Origin: Pelagibacteraceae bacterium
Lineage (GTDB): Bacteria > Pseudomonadota > Alphaproteobacteria > HIMB59
Assembly (NCBI GenBank): GCA_002705265.1
Contig: PAHR01000021.1
Span: forward strand, 1-64,000
Reading direction: 5' to 3'
Length of the DNA stretch: 64,000 nucleotides
Shown here: positions 9,878 through 19,258 of the stretch, piece by piece
Layout: each line of letters begins with the position of its first letter
Position numbering within the stretch: the first letter of the stretch is position 1
The notes under the pieces: generated by a model
Seen by the model: only the letters and a program-made list of their open reading frames with translations
What the model was told of the DNA's origin: nothing
Databases searched by the model: none
Translations under genes and position numbers: made by a program

Positions 9878-10774
9878 ATGGACTCAAAAAAATCTTACTC
9901 TTTGCCAGGCGGCTTTATAAACTCTGATAGCTCTTTGCCATGGCTATTGCCATTAATCACTATGCTTGTGGTATTTGCAATTATTCCATTTTTTTACAAT
10001 ATTTATCTTAGTTTTCATGAGTTTGTACCAGCCAAAAGAGCTTTGCTGTTTGTTGGATGGGATAACTGGATAAGGTTATTTACAGATGAGGTTTTTTGGG
10101 GATCATTAAAAGTTTCTCTTTATTACACTTTTATGTGTTTGGCAATTCAATTGGTTCTTGGTATGGGAATTGCGCTGCTAATTGACTCTGATGATCCTGG
10201 TTTTGGAATAATTAGATCTATATTAACTCTTACGCTTGTGATACCGCCTGCAATAGCTGGAATGATATTTTTAATTATGGAAGATGCTAACTATGGACTT
10301 ATAACCTGGGGATTAAAATCTATGGGGTTAATTGGCCAAGAAGATACAATCTTAGCAGACCCAACATTAGCATTGTGGGGGGTTATGCTTGTTGATATTT
10401 GGCAATGGACACCTTTTATGGTTTTAATTTTAGTTGCAGGATTAAGATCTCTACCAAGCGAGCCTTTTGAGTCAGCAATGATTGATGGTGCACGACCATT
10501 TCAGGTTTTTAGAAGATTAACTTTGCCAATGCTGCATAAGGTTATTGCTGTGGCTGTATTAATTAGAGGAATAGACTTATGGAGAATGGTGGATTATGTT
10601 TTTGTTTTAACTTCTGGGGGGCCGGGAACATCAACATATACTCTAAGTTTATATGCATGGCAAAGATTCACTTTTGTTCAATGGGGCTATGGGGCTACGA
10701 TAAGTCTTTTTTCTTTAATAGTGATCTTAATTGTGGGTAATGCTTTTATACATTTTGCGAAAGTGAAGTGGTAA
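9878..10774 (+). CDS. ABC transporter permease (MalF/UgpA-like)
   Basis: Hydrophobic, SAMIDGARPFQVFRRLTLPML EAA loop. Confidence 0.92.
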   Translation: MDSKKSYSLPGGFINSDSSLPWLLPLITMLVVFAIIPFFYNIYLSFHEFVPAKRALLFVGWDNWIRLFTDEVFWGSLKVSLYYTFMCLAIQLVLGMGIALLIDSDDPGFGIIRSILTLTLVIPPAIAGMIFLIMEDANYGLITWGLKSMGLIGQEDTILADPTLALWGVMLVDIWQWTPFMVLILVAGLRSLPSEPFESAMIDGARPFQVFRRLTLPMLHKVIAVAVLIRGIDLWRMVDYVFVLTSGGPGTSTYTLSLYAWQRFTFVQWGYGATISLFSLIVILIVGNAFIHFAKVKW

Positions 10775-10778
10775 AACA

Positions 10779-11645
10779 ATGAATAAAGTATTAAAACAAG
10801 TTTTGGGATGGTTCACTGCGGCAGTGTTTTTCTTTCCAATTTACTTTTGGATTACCGTTTCAATAAAAAAAGATAAAGATATTTTTGCACTACCTCCTAA
10901 ATTATTTAATTTTGATATTTCACTAGAAGCGTATGAGGAGGTATTTGGAATTTCTCGATTCTTGTATGTGGAGGATATGGGGGCTGTGCGCCCTGGCGGC
11001 GGAGATTTCTATATGATGCCAAATCTAGTTGATAGTATTATAATTGCTTTAGGATCAACTGGTCTTGCAATGTTAATTTCCATTTTGGGAGCTTATTCTC
11101 TTTCAAGAATTCCTATTAGAGGTCAACAACATTTCATGGGCTGGATACTATCAACAAGAATGATGCCTCCTGTAGCAGTAGCAATTCCAATGTTTTTTAT
11201 TTATAAAAATATTGGTTTAATGGATACACACTTAGGTATTATCATTATTCATGCTTTAATGAATCTTCCTCTAGCAGTCCTATTAATGAAAAGTTTTTTT
11301 GATGATATACCTAAAGACATTGACGAGGCGGCTCTTTTAGATGGCGCATCAAGGTTTTATGTTTTTTGGAGATTAATAGTTCCTTTAGCAATAGGAGGTA
11401 TTGCGGCTACAGCTGTTCTTTGTTTTATTTTTAGTTGGACTGAGTTTATTTTTGTTTTGATACTTACACAAACCGGCCTAAAAACTATTCCTGTAGTATC
11501 TACATCATTTGTAACATCTACTGGAACAGCGTGGGATAATATGGCAGCTTTAGGTACTGCTGCTATTATTCCTGCTTTTATTTTTATACTACTAGTACAA
11601 AGGCACTTGGTGAGGGGCTTAACTCTAGGGTCAGTGAAACAATAA
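10779..11645 (+). CDS. ABC transporter permease (MalG/UgpE-like), copy 1
   Basis: EAALLDGASRFYVFWRLIVPLA EAA loop; C-terminal LVRGLTLGSVKQ. Confidence 0.92.
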   Translation: MNKVLKQVLGWFTAAVFFFPIYFWITVSIKKDKDIFALPPKLFNFDISLEAYEEVFGISRFLYVEDMGAVRPGGGDFYMMPNLVDSIIIALGSTGLAMLISILGAYSLSRIPIRGQQHFMGWILSTRMMPPVAVAIPMFFIYKNIGLMDTHLGIIIIHALMNLPLAVLLMKSFFDDIPKDIDEAALLDGASRFYVFWRLIVPLAIGGIAATAVLCFIFSWTEFIFVLILTQTGLKTIPVVSTSFVTSTGTAWDNMAALGTAAIIPAFIFILLVQRHLVRGLTLGSVKQ

Positions 11646-11651
11646 GGCAAT

Positions 11652-12467
11652 TTGCTCAGAAAAATTTTTGCTTATGTAGTTGGTGTAATATTTTTCTTTC
11701 CTATTTATTTTTTAATAACTTCTTCATTTAAAAATAATATTGACATTTTTGCGCTACCACCAAAATTATTTTTTTTTGATATTGATTTTTCAATTTATGA
11801 AAAAGTATTTTTTTTTTCAGACATATTCGAAGATAATTTTTTTTCATCTAGAATAATCGATAGTCTAATTATAGGCATTGGTTCTGCCTCATTGACTTTG
11901 ATAATAGCTATTTATTCTGGATATTGTTTATCTAGAATTAGTTTTAGTTATAGAAAGTTTTTTATTTTAGGAATTTTAAGTGCAAGAATGATGCCATTAA
12001 TGGCAATTACAATACCGATATATTTTTTATACGCAAAACTTAATTTAATAGATACTTATACTGGTATAATTTTAGTTCACACCTTTATAAACCTACCCTT
12101 AGCTGTATTATTGCTAAAAAGTTTTTTTGATGAAATACCTAAACAAATTGATGAAAATGCGTTCATTGATGGCGCTAGTAGACTTAAAATTATTCACAAA
12201 ATTATAATTCCTTCTGCAAAGAATGGCTTAGCGGTTACTTTTATTTTGTCTTTTATATTTAGCTGGACTGAGTTTATTTGTGCTCTGATGATAGGGCAAA
12301 TGAATATCAAAACTGTTCCTGTTCAAGCTTCTATTCTTAAAACAATACCAAGCTGGGACTACATGGCTGCATTTACAACTATCTCAATAATTCCAGTATT
12401 TATAATGATTTTATTGGTTAAAAATCATTTTGTCAGAGGCTTAACTCTAGGATCTATTAAGGAATAG
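11652..12467 (+). CDS. ABC transporter permease (MalG/UgpE-like), tandem copy 2, TTG start
   Basis: Same architecture as the preceding ORF (FFFPIYF, DIFALPPKLF, DGASRL, VRGLTLGSIKE); start codon TTG at 11652. Confidence 0.88.
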   Translation: MLRKIFAYVVGVIFFFPIYFLITSSFKNNIDIFALPPKLFFFDIDFSIYEKVFFFSDIFEDNFFSSRIIDSLIIGIGSASLTLIIAIYSGYCLSRISFSYRKFFILGILSARMMPLMAITIPIYFLYAKLNLIDTYTGIILVHTFINLPLAVLLLKSFFDEIPKQIDENAFIDGASRLKIIHKIIIPSAKNGLAVTFILSFIFSWTEFICALMIGQMNIKTVPVQASILKTIPSWDYMAAFTTISIIPVFIMILLVKNHFVRGLTLGSIKE

Positions 12468-12481
12468 AATATAATAAAAGT

Positions 12482-13258
12482 ATGGATTTGAAAGAAAACA
12501 GACTCTCAATAATTATTAGTGATATAATAAAAAATGGACAAATTGATATCAAATCCTTATCTAAAAAATTAAAAGTTAGTACTATGACCATATATAGGGA
12601 TGTTGAGGAATTTACTAAAAGTGGTGTTATAAAAAAAGAAAAAGGAATTTTATCTTCAAGCCAAACATTTACTCTTGAATATTTTCATGATGTAAGAGCA
12701 AATTTAAACTTGGCCCCTAAAATTAAGACTGCAGAGGAAGCTGGAAAAATAATTAAGCCTAATTCATTTGTTGCAATTGATGATAGCACTACATGTCTAC
12801 AGTTTGCAAATTTTCCTAAATATTTTGAGAATACAACAGTTGTAACAAATAATATAAAATTAATTAATATTTTTAGTAAAAATCCAAAAATTAAAATAAT
12901 TTCATTGGGTGGTAGATATAACAGACCCACAGGAAGTTTTTTGGGTCTTTCTACAGAAAATACAGCTTCTCAAATCCCATGTCATTATCTATTTATGTCT
13001 TCCTCTTCTCTAGATGGTACTAAATTATATACACACGACGAAGATGTATTTAGAACTAAAGCAATTCAAATGATAAACTCTGAAAAAAAATACTTTCTTT
13101 GTGATTCATCAAAAATAGGAAAAAAGGCTATGAATGTACAAGCAGACTTATCAAATTTTGAAAAATGTTTTTTTGCAGGTAATTTTTTTGATAAAGGATT
13201 TGAAAGCTTGCTCAAAAAGAAAAAAATTAATTTTGCCTACTTCAAAACAAAAAACTAG
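12482..13258 (+). CDS. DeoR/GlpR-family transcriptional regulator
   Basis: N-terminal HTH DIKSLSKKLKVSTMTIYRDVEEF; C-terminal DeoR sensor domain (AIDDSTTCLQFA). Confidence 0.88.
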   Translation: MDLKENRLSIIISDIIKNGQIDIKSLSKKLKVSTMTIYRDVEEFTKSGVIKKEKGILSSSQTFTLEYFHDVRANLNLAPKIKTAEEAGKIIKPNSFVAIDDSTTCLQFANFPKYFENTTVVTNNIKLINIFSKNPKIKIISLGGRYNRPTGSFLGLSTENTASQIPCHYLFMSSSSLDGTKLYTHDEDVFRTKAIQMINSEKKYFLCDSSKIGKKAMNVQADLSNFEKCFFAGNFFDKGFESLLKKKKINFAYFKTKN

Positions 13259-13698
13259 CTATCAAGCTCATTAATCTTATCAACTTTTTTTCCCGATCTT
13301 TCAGAATGAAATTTATTGTTTAACCAAATATCAGTATACATCAAGGCATTTGGGGTTCCGGTTACAAGGGCGCCAAATGTAATAATTTTTGCATTATTGC
13401 TTGCAATTGATCTTTCCGCTGTATAGGCATCATTGACACAAACTGCTCTTACACCTGAAAATTTATTAGCAACTATCGCCATACCAGCGCCAGTACCACA
13501 AACTAAAATACCTCGTTCAAAATCATTATTTTGAATCTTTTTAGCTAAACTTTTTCCTACATCAGGATAATCAACCTGCTCCTCTTCATTAACACCAATA
13601 TCTGTTACTTCAATTCCTTTTGACTCAAGATGTGCTTTTATTGAGTCTTTTAGGTCTTTTCCTAAATGATCAGCTCCTATTATTATTTTTTTAAGCAT
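13255..13698 (-). CDS. RpiB/LacA/LacB-family sugar-phosphate isomerase
   Basis: IIGADHLGKDLKDSIKAHL, DYPDVGKSLAKKI, LVCGTGAGMAIVANK. Confidence 0.92.
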   Translation of the reverse strand: MLKKIIIGADHLGKDLKDSIKAHLESKGIEVTDIGVNEEEQVDYPDVGKSLAKKIQNNDFERGILVCGTGAGMAIVANKFSGVRAVCVNDAYTAERSIASNNAKIITFGALVTGTPNALMYTDIWLNNKFHSERSGKKVDKINELDS

Positions 13699-13704
13699 AT
13701 TTAA

Positions 13705-14712
13705 TTATATATTTAAATCGCTCCAAGGTACATCTAGTTTTTGATCTTTGCAGATACTTAATAAAATATTATTTAAAATTGGTAGCTTTTTTATATCTAC
13801 ATGTTGTTGAAAAAAGATTTGGAGATCTTGAATTAACAACGCTCCTTCAATTGTTTCTCCTTTTAGTTCATTAGAAATAATTTCAGAGTATTTTTTATTT
13901 TTTGCTAAAAATTTTCCAAGGGAGCCATTTCTACCAGTACCAGATGTAACATGTAAATCCCCAAGTCCTGAAAGTCCATAAACTGTATCAGTCCTTCCAC
14001 CCATTGAAACTACCAAAGAATTCATTTCGTTTAAACAATGTGAAAATAGTGCTGATTCTGGATTAAAAATTTTTTTATTATTAGAATAGTATATTTGAGA
14101 GTATCCTATAATAATTGCGTAAATATTTTTCAAAGCAGCACTAGCTTCTGATCCTATTAAATCGCTTAGTGTATTAATAATATAAAAATTATTTTTGAAA
14201 ATATTTGATATTTGAATTGCTATATCTAATTCCTCATTTACAAAACATATATTTGTTAAATTTTTATTTGCTAATTCTTGAGCCTTACAAGGACCAGTAA
14301 CAGCCGTAATATTAATATCTTGGTCAATATTTTTTAGAATCTTATTTGGAAAAATATCTAACTTGTTATTGTCATTAACATACATTCCCTTTGTAATTAA
14401 TAAAAATTTCTTTTTTTCAATATTAAATTTTTTTACATAATCAATAAACCAGTCCAAGCCTTGTGAATTTACCCCAACTACAACTACATCAGCTTTATCA
14501 ATATCCTCCTGGGTCATTTCATTATTATGTTTTGCAATAGTATTAATTAACTGAACATCAAGTATTGGATGGTATGACTTTTCTTTTATAGAATTAATTA
14601 TTTCTTTATCTAAATTTGTACCAACTATCAAAGCGTTGTGACCATTATTTGTAGCAGGGATTGTAATAGCAGTTCCCATTACTCCAGCACCAATTGATAA
14701 AATATTAGACAT
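13705..14712 (-). CDS. NAD(P)-dependent glycerol-3-phosphate dehydrogenase-like (GpsA family)
   Basis: SIGAGVMGTAITIPA Rossmann motif, TGPCKAQELANK, AALKNIYAI, GLSGLGDLHVT, EGALLIQDL. Confidence 0.82.
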   Translation of the reverse strand: MSNILSIGAGVMGTAITIPATNNGHNALIVGTNLDKEIINSIKEKSYHPILDVQLINTIAKHNNEMTQEDIDKADVVVVGVNSQGLDWFIDYVKKFNIEKKKFLLITKGMYVNDNNKLDIFPNKILKNIDQDINITAVTGPCKAQELANKNLTNICFVNEELDIAIQISNIFKNNFYIINTLSDLIGSEASAALKNIYAIIIGYSQIYYSNNKKIFNPESALFSHCLNEMNSLVVSMGGRTDTVYGLSGLGDLHVTSGTGRNGSLGKFLAKNKKYSEIISNELKGETIEGALLIQDLQIFFQQHVDIKKLPILNNILLSICKDQKLDVPWSDLNI

Positions 14713-15482
14713 TATGAAATAAATTGGCCTCCATTAATCTCAATAATTTGTCCTGTTAAATATCCGCTCATTGTATTAGAGCAAAGAAAAACAATTGGCC
14801 CTACACAATCTTGAGGACTTCCGATCCTTTTCATTGGTATTTTTAACCTCGTAGCTTCTAATTTTTCTTTAGAAGAATATTGTTCATGAAATTTAGTATT
14901 AATCGTGCCTGGAGATATGGCATTAATTCTAATATTGAAAGGGGATAATTCAGATACAAGAGATCTTGTTATGCCAGAAACAAAAGCTTTTGAAGCTGCA
15001 TAAACGCTTGATCCTGCGCTGCCTCCAGTTCTGGCACTAATAGTAGAAACATTAACAATGCATCCTGAATTATTTTTTTTAAATACGTCTGATGCTTTTT
15101 TAGTAGCAAAATATGCTGATTTAGCATTCAAATCAAATATTTCCAAAAACTCACTTTCAGATATTTTTTCTAAATTGTACCTACCTATCATTGTACCTGC
15201 ATTATTAACCAATATATCTAATCCATCTAAATATTTTATAGCATCATTCATAAAATTATTTACATTTTTTAAATCATTAAAATTAGATTTAATTACTTTA
15301 AAGTTTTTGTTATTGGTTTTTGAAAGTATTTTTTCTTCTAATCCATCAGTTGAATTATTACCATGAAATATTACTTGGGCACCTAAGGTTAAAAATTCTA
15401 AAGCAGTGTGAAATCCTATACCTGTACTTGAGCCCGTTACTATAACTTTTTTATTTTTAAACTCCTCAAAATTAATAATCAT
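14712..15482 (-). CDS. Short-chain dehydrogenase/reductase
   Basis: VTGSSTGIGFHTALEF, NNAGTM, YAASKAF, C-terminal LTGQIIEINGGQ. Confidence 0.93.
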   Translation of the reverse strand: MIINFEEFKNKKVIVTGSSTGIGFHTALEFLTLGAQVIFHGNNSTDGLEEKILSKTNNKNFKVIKSNFNDLKNVNNFMNDAIKYLDGLDILVNNAGTMIGRYNLEKISESEFLEIFDLNAKSAYFATKKASDVFKKNNSGCIVNVSTISARTGGSAGSSVYAASKAFVSGITRSLVSELSPFNIRINAISPGTINTKFHEQYSSKEKLEATRLKIPMKRIGSPQDCVGPIVFLCSNTMSGYLTGQIIEINGGQFIS

Positions 15483-16324
15483 TTTAGTTCATCTATAACA
15501 AAGTCTGGCATGCCAGTTACTTGTAAGTCCGATTTAATACTGTGAATTGTATCAATATCTGAAATTTTTTCAGAAAAGTTTTTCTTATGTATGCCATTTT
15601 TTATCAAAAGTGATTTAATTCCAAAGTTATTAGCGCCAGCAATATCATTAAAAAGCGAGTCTCCTATCATAAGTATTTCATCTTTATTTTTTAATGATTT
15701 AGCTTGAACATATTCATAGATTTCAATTCCTGGTTTTCCAAAAACATAAGTTTTTCCTCCTATTTTCTTGTAAAATATTGCTAAATCACCAGTTGATGGA
15801 TGGATATCTTTCCCAGATATGCCCAATATGTCTGGGTTAGAGCAAATAAGTGGTATATTTAATTTTAATGCAATTTTCATTTCTTTATGTGCATTTTCAA
15901 AATCATGAAAACCAGCAGTTGAAGTAAGCAATAAAAAATCTGCATGTTCTAAATTAGTAGTTTTATTAAAATTAGTATCTTTCAATAATGGGTAATCTAT
16001 TCCTATGGGATAATAATTTTTACCTATGTCCTTACAAGGTCCTTTATTTTCAGTTAAATAATTAAGACAAACATCACCAGAGGTGATAATTTCTGTTTTT
16101 AAAATGTGTTTGGCGCCCATCTGTTGAAGCCTTCCTATATTATCAGAAGATTTTTTACCAGAATTACTAACAACAAAAATTAATTTATTTTCTTCTAAAA
16201 GATCTTTAAATATCCTTTCAGCGTTTGGATATAAATTTTCTCCATTATGGATTACACCCCACTGATCAAAAAGAAATACATTAAATTCATTTTTAATATC
16301 ATAAAGTGACTCTAAGCATTTCAT
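15479..16324 (-). CDS. HAD-superfamily class IIA hydrolase (TIGR01459-like phosphatase)
   Basis: FLFDQWGVIHNGENLYPNA; FGKPGIEIYEY; MIGDSLFNDIAGANNFGI. Confidence 0.88.
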   Translation of the reverse strand: MKCLESLYDIKNEFNVFLFDQWGVIHNGENLYPNAERIFKDLLEENKLIFVVSNSGKKSSDNIGRLQQMGAKHILKTEIITSGDVCLNYLTENKGPCKDIGKNYYPIGIDYPLLKDTNFNKTTNLEHADFLLLTSTAGFHDFENAHKEMKIALKLNIPLICSNPDILGISGKDIHPSTGDLAIFYKKIGGKTYVFGKPGIEIYEYVQAKSLKNKDEILMIGDSLFNDIAGANNFGIKSLLIKNGIHKKNFSEKISDIDTIHSIKSDLQVTGMPDFVIDELK

Positions 16325-16325
16325 T

Positions 16326-17597
16326 TTAATTTATAAAACCCCCTGCAATTAAAGCTGAACCAAATGAAGCCTGAGTAGATAATGGGGTAACTAATTTAAT
16401 ATCTAGAATTTTAGATCTAATCTTGTTCCAATTATCATTGTTTGAACCACCGCCAACAGTAAAAATCTCATTGGGATAATCTCCTCCAATTTCTTTTAAT
16501 CTTGAGTAACATAATTTCTCTACATTTGATATTCCTTCTAATATTGCTTGAAAAAAAATTATTTCTGAATCAGGCCTAGGTTCTAAAATTGCTTTTTTAT
16601 TAGGATCGTTATATGGAAATCTCTCTCCTGTTTTAAATAAGGGGTAATAATCCATACCAGTTAGTTTAGAAGGATTGACTTGTCTAGAAAGTGATTCAAT
16701 CTTATCTTCAAATAAATGCTTTAGGATATTCCCTCCCACATTTGAAGCCCCACCTGCAAGCCACTTGCTTCCTAGTTTATGGCTATAAATACCATAATCT
16801 TTGTTAAATATAGGTTTTTTAGATATGTACTTAACTACTAAACTAGATCCTATAGATGTAACTGCTTGACCAATTTTATTTGCTCCAGTTGCTAAAAAGG
16901 CGGCAATGCTATCTGTTGTACCTGCTACAACTTGAGTTTTTTTATTGAAACCTAAGTCTAAGAGTTCTTTATTTTGTAAAAAATTTAATGTCGTTCCGGG
17001 TGATAAAATTTTTGGCAGGCTTTCTTGATTTATTGGCAATTTAGCAATCCAATCTGGCCATTTTTTATTCACACAATCATATCCTAATTTTAATGAATTA
17101 TTATCATCAGAGTAAATAAATTCATTAATAATTTTACCTGCTATCCAATCAGCTTGGTGTAAAATTTTATATGATTGGATATCTTTTTTCTTATCTTTGA
17201 TGATTTTTAGTGCTCTTACTAAAGCATTACTTGAACTAGATACTATGGGATGATTATCAGAGATTTTTTCAACTAATTTACCTTCATTAATGGAAGATGT
17301 ATCATTATACATTATCGCATTGGATAAAGGCATTCCCACAAAGTCAGTTAGGAGCACTGTGCCTGATGTACCATTTACAGAAATCTTATTAATTGATTGT
17401 ATATCAAAATTTTTTTTTAAATTATTACTAAGCTCTATAAAAGCATTCCACCAAATATAAGGGTCTTGAGAAATTATATTATTTTTCTCTAAAGGGAGAG
17501 GTATTGGAACTTGGCAGTTATAAATTTCCTTTTTATCTTTATTAATTACCGATGCTCGAACACCGGATGTACCAAAGTCAATACCAAGAAACATCAA
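16326..17597 (-). CDS. FGGY-family carbohydrate kinase (XylB-like)
   Basis: FLGIDFGTSGVRASVIN; GTTDSIAAFLATGA; FTVGGGSNNDNWNKIRS. Confidence 0.88.
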   Translation of the reverse strand: MMFLGIDFGTSGVRASVINKDKKEIYNCQVPIPLPLEKNNIISQDPYIWWNAFIELSNNLKKNFDIQSINKISVNGTSGTVLLTDFVGMPLSNAIMYNDTSSINEGKLVEKISDNHPIVSSSSNALVRALKIIKDKKKDIQSYKILHQADWIAGKIINEFIYSDDNNSLKLGYDCVNKKWPDWIAKLPINQESLPKILSPGTTLNFLQNKELLDLGFNKKTQVVAGTTDSIAAFLATGANKIGQAVTSIGSSLVVKYISKKPIFNKDYGIYSHKLGSKWLAGGASNVGGNILKHLFEDKIESLSRQVNPSKLTGMDYYPLFKTGERFPYNDPNKKAILEPRPDSEIIFFQAILEGISNVEKLCYSRLKEIGGDYPNEIFTVGGGSNNDNWNKIRSKILDIKLVTPLSTQASFGSALIAGGFIN

Positions 17598-18637
17598 TTA
17601 ATTGTCTGTCTATATATCTCTGCATCCCAATTTAGCAATTCATTTTCTTGATTTTGAGTAAAATATTTTATCTCATTATCTAATTGGACTCTTAATAAAA
17701 TTTCTATAAAGCAATCCATCATTTCTCTTGCTGCATCAATACAACTGTTAGATTCAAACAGACCGTATTTTTCTATAATTAAAAAAGGCGGGGGCTTAAT
17801 TTCCTTTTTCTTCATCTCTGAATTAAACTTATTAGCATCATCTGAGGATTTAAAAACGGGAACACCTGGTCCTAAGAAAATTACATGATCTGGATATAAA
17901 GATTTAGAAAAAATTTCTAGTAACTTTTTATCAGATGTTTGAAAAATCCTATATTTTTCAGTATTTTTAAAAATATAATCAGTAACTTCTACCTCATCAT
18001 CAATATCATATAGCGGGCATGAGTCATTATATACTTGGTCTAATTTATCGTGAGTTTCAATTAATAGATCATAGGTTCTTTCAAGGCTATCTCCAGCTAC
18101 TATCAATCCATGATTTTCTAAAATAATAATTTGAGTATCACTTTTTATTATACTTTTCATCAAATTTGTTAAAGGCACGCCTGGTCTTATATAAGGTACA
18201 AATACTATATCTTTACCAAGTTTTTGTTTTAATAATTTTTCTGAATTCACATAAACTGCATTAGCAATTATAGAAGTAGAGTGTACATGTAATACGTATT
18301 TAAATTTAAGTAATGCGTGGAAAGAGGTCTCAGTCGAAGGACGCAGATCATTATTGGAAATGATATCCTCTACAAAATTATCATCAACGTCATTGCTAAT
18401 TTTTTTTTGAATTGATTTTAGGTTTACTTCAACAAATATATCTTTTTTTAAAGAATCTTCTAACCATGTTCCTGAAGCTTTAATAAACATACTATCATCA
18501 AGTTTAATGGAAGTATTTCCTCCAGCTGCCTGAACCAGATTTTTATTCGAACCAAGTTTATATGAAATTTCTTTGAAATTTTTAAGTTCTTCTTCTACAG
18601 AAGAATTAATATTTACCATATGACTTAATTGCCTCAA
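17594..18637 (-). CDS. Class II aldolase/adducin-family protein
   Basis: AAGGNTSIKLDD, PSTETSFHALL, HVHSTSI, ILENHGLIVAG. Confidence 0.85.
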   Translation of the reverse strand: MRQLSHMVNINSSVEEELKNFKEISYKLGSNKNLVQAAGGNTSIKLDDSMFIKASGTWLEDSLKKDIFVEVNLKSIQKKISNDVDDNFVEDIISNNDLRPSTETSFHALLKFKYVLHVHSTSIIANAVYVNSEKLLKQKLGKDIVFVPYIRPGVPLTNLMKSIIKSDTQIIILENHGLIVAGDSLERTYDLLIETHDKLDQVYNDSCPLYDIDDEVEVTDYIFKNTEKYRIFQTSDKKLLEIFSKSLYPDHVIFLGPGVPVFKSSDDANKFNSEMKKKEIKPPPFLIIEKYGLFESNSCIDAAREMMDCFIEILLRVQLDNEIKYFTQNQENELLNWDAEIYRQTIN

Positions 18638-19247
18638 CTATTATTTTCATATATTTATTTTCAACAAGCTTGGGCTTACCATTTATTCTTGCAATTGTAA
18701 TTTGTTTACAAAGTATTTCAAACTCTTCTGTCAAAAACATTGCTTCTTCCAAATCTTTACCACAAGTAATAGGTCCATGATTTGCCAACAGACATGCTTT
18801 CCTATCCTTAAGAGCTTTTAATGCTGCTTTAGATAATTCCTTTGAGCCTGGAAGGGCAAAAGTTGAACATTTAATGGTGTCGCCACCCATAAACCCAATC
18901 ATGTAGTGATATGGCTTAATGTCTTTTCTTAAGATCGACATCCCAGATCCATAAGCAGGATGATTATGGACTACAACATTGAACTCTTTTCTATTTTTTA
19001 AAATATCTAAATGAAACATCCACTCACTAGATGGTTTCCAAATTCCTTGATGTTTGCCTTTATTATCAACAAAAACAATGTCTTTTGCTTTCATCCCATC
19101 ATAGGATATCCCAGAAGGTGTAATGAGCATGCCGTCTTTCCATCTGACGCTGATATTTCCTGCTTTTCCTTGATTTAATCCTTTTTCTTCAAGAATTAAG
19201 CATGCTTTAATTATGCTTTCTCTTACTTGTTTTTCTTTTTTATTCAT
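18606..19247 (-). CDS. Class II aldolase (L-fuculose-phosphate aldolase FucA-like)
   Basis: KGLNQGKAGNISVRWKDGMLITPSGI, PSSEWMFHLDIL, VVHNHPAYGSGMSI, LLANHGPITCG; start refined to MNKKEKQ (19247). Confidence 0.88.
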   Translation of the reverse strand: MNKKEKQVRESIIKACLILEEKGLNQGKAGNISVRWKDGMLITPSGISYDGMKAKDIVFVDNKGKHQGIWKPSSEWMFHLDILKNRKEFNVVVHNHPAYGSGMSILRKDIKPYHYMIGFMGGDTIKCSTFALPGSKELSKAALKALKDRKACLLANHGPITCGKDLEEAMFLTEEFEILCKQITIARINGKPKLVENKYMKIIVEAIKSYGKY

Positions 19248-19258
19248 GTTTGTCCTTT

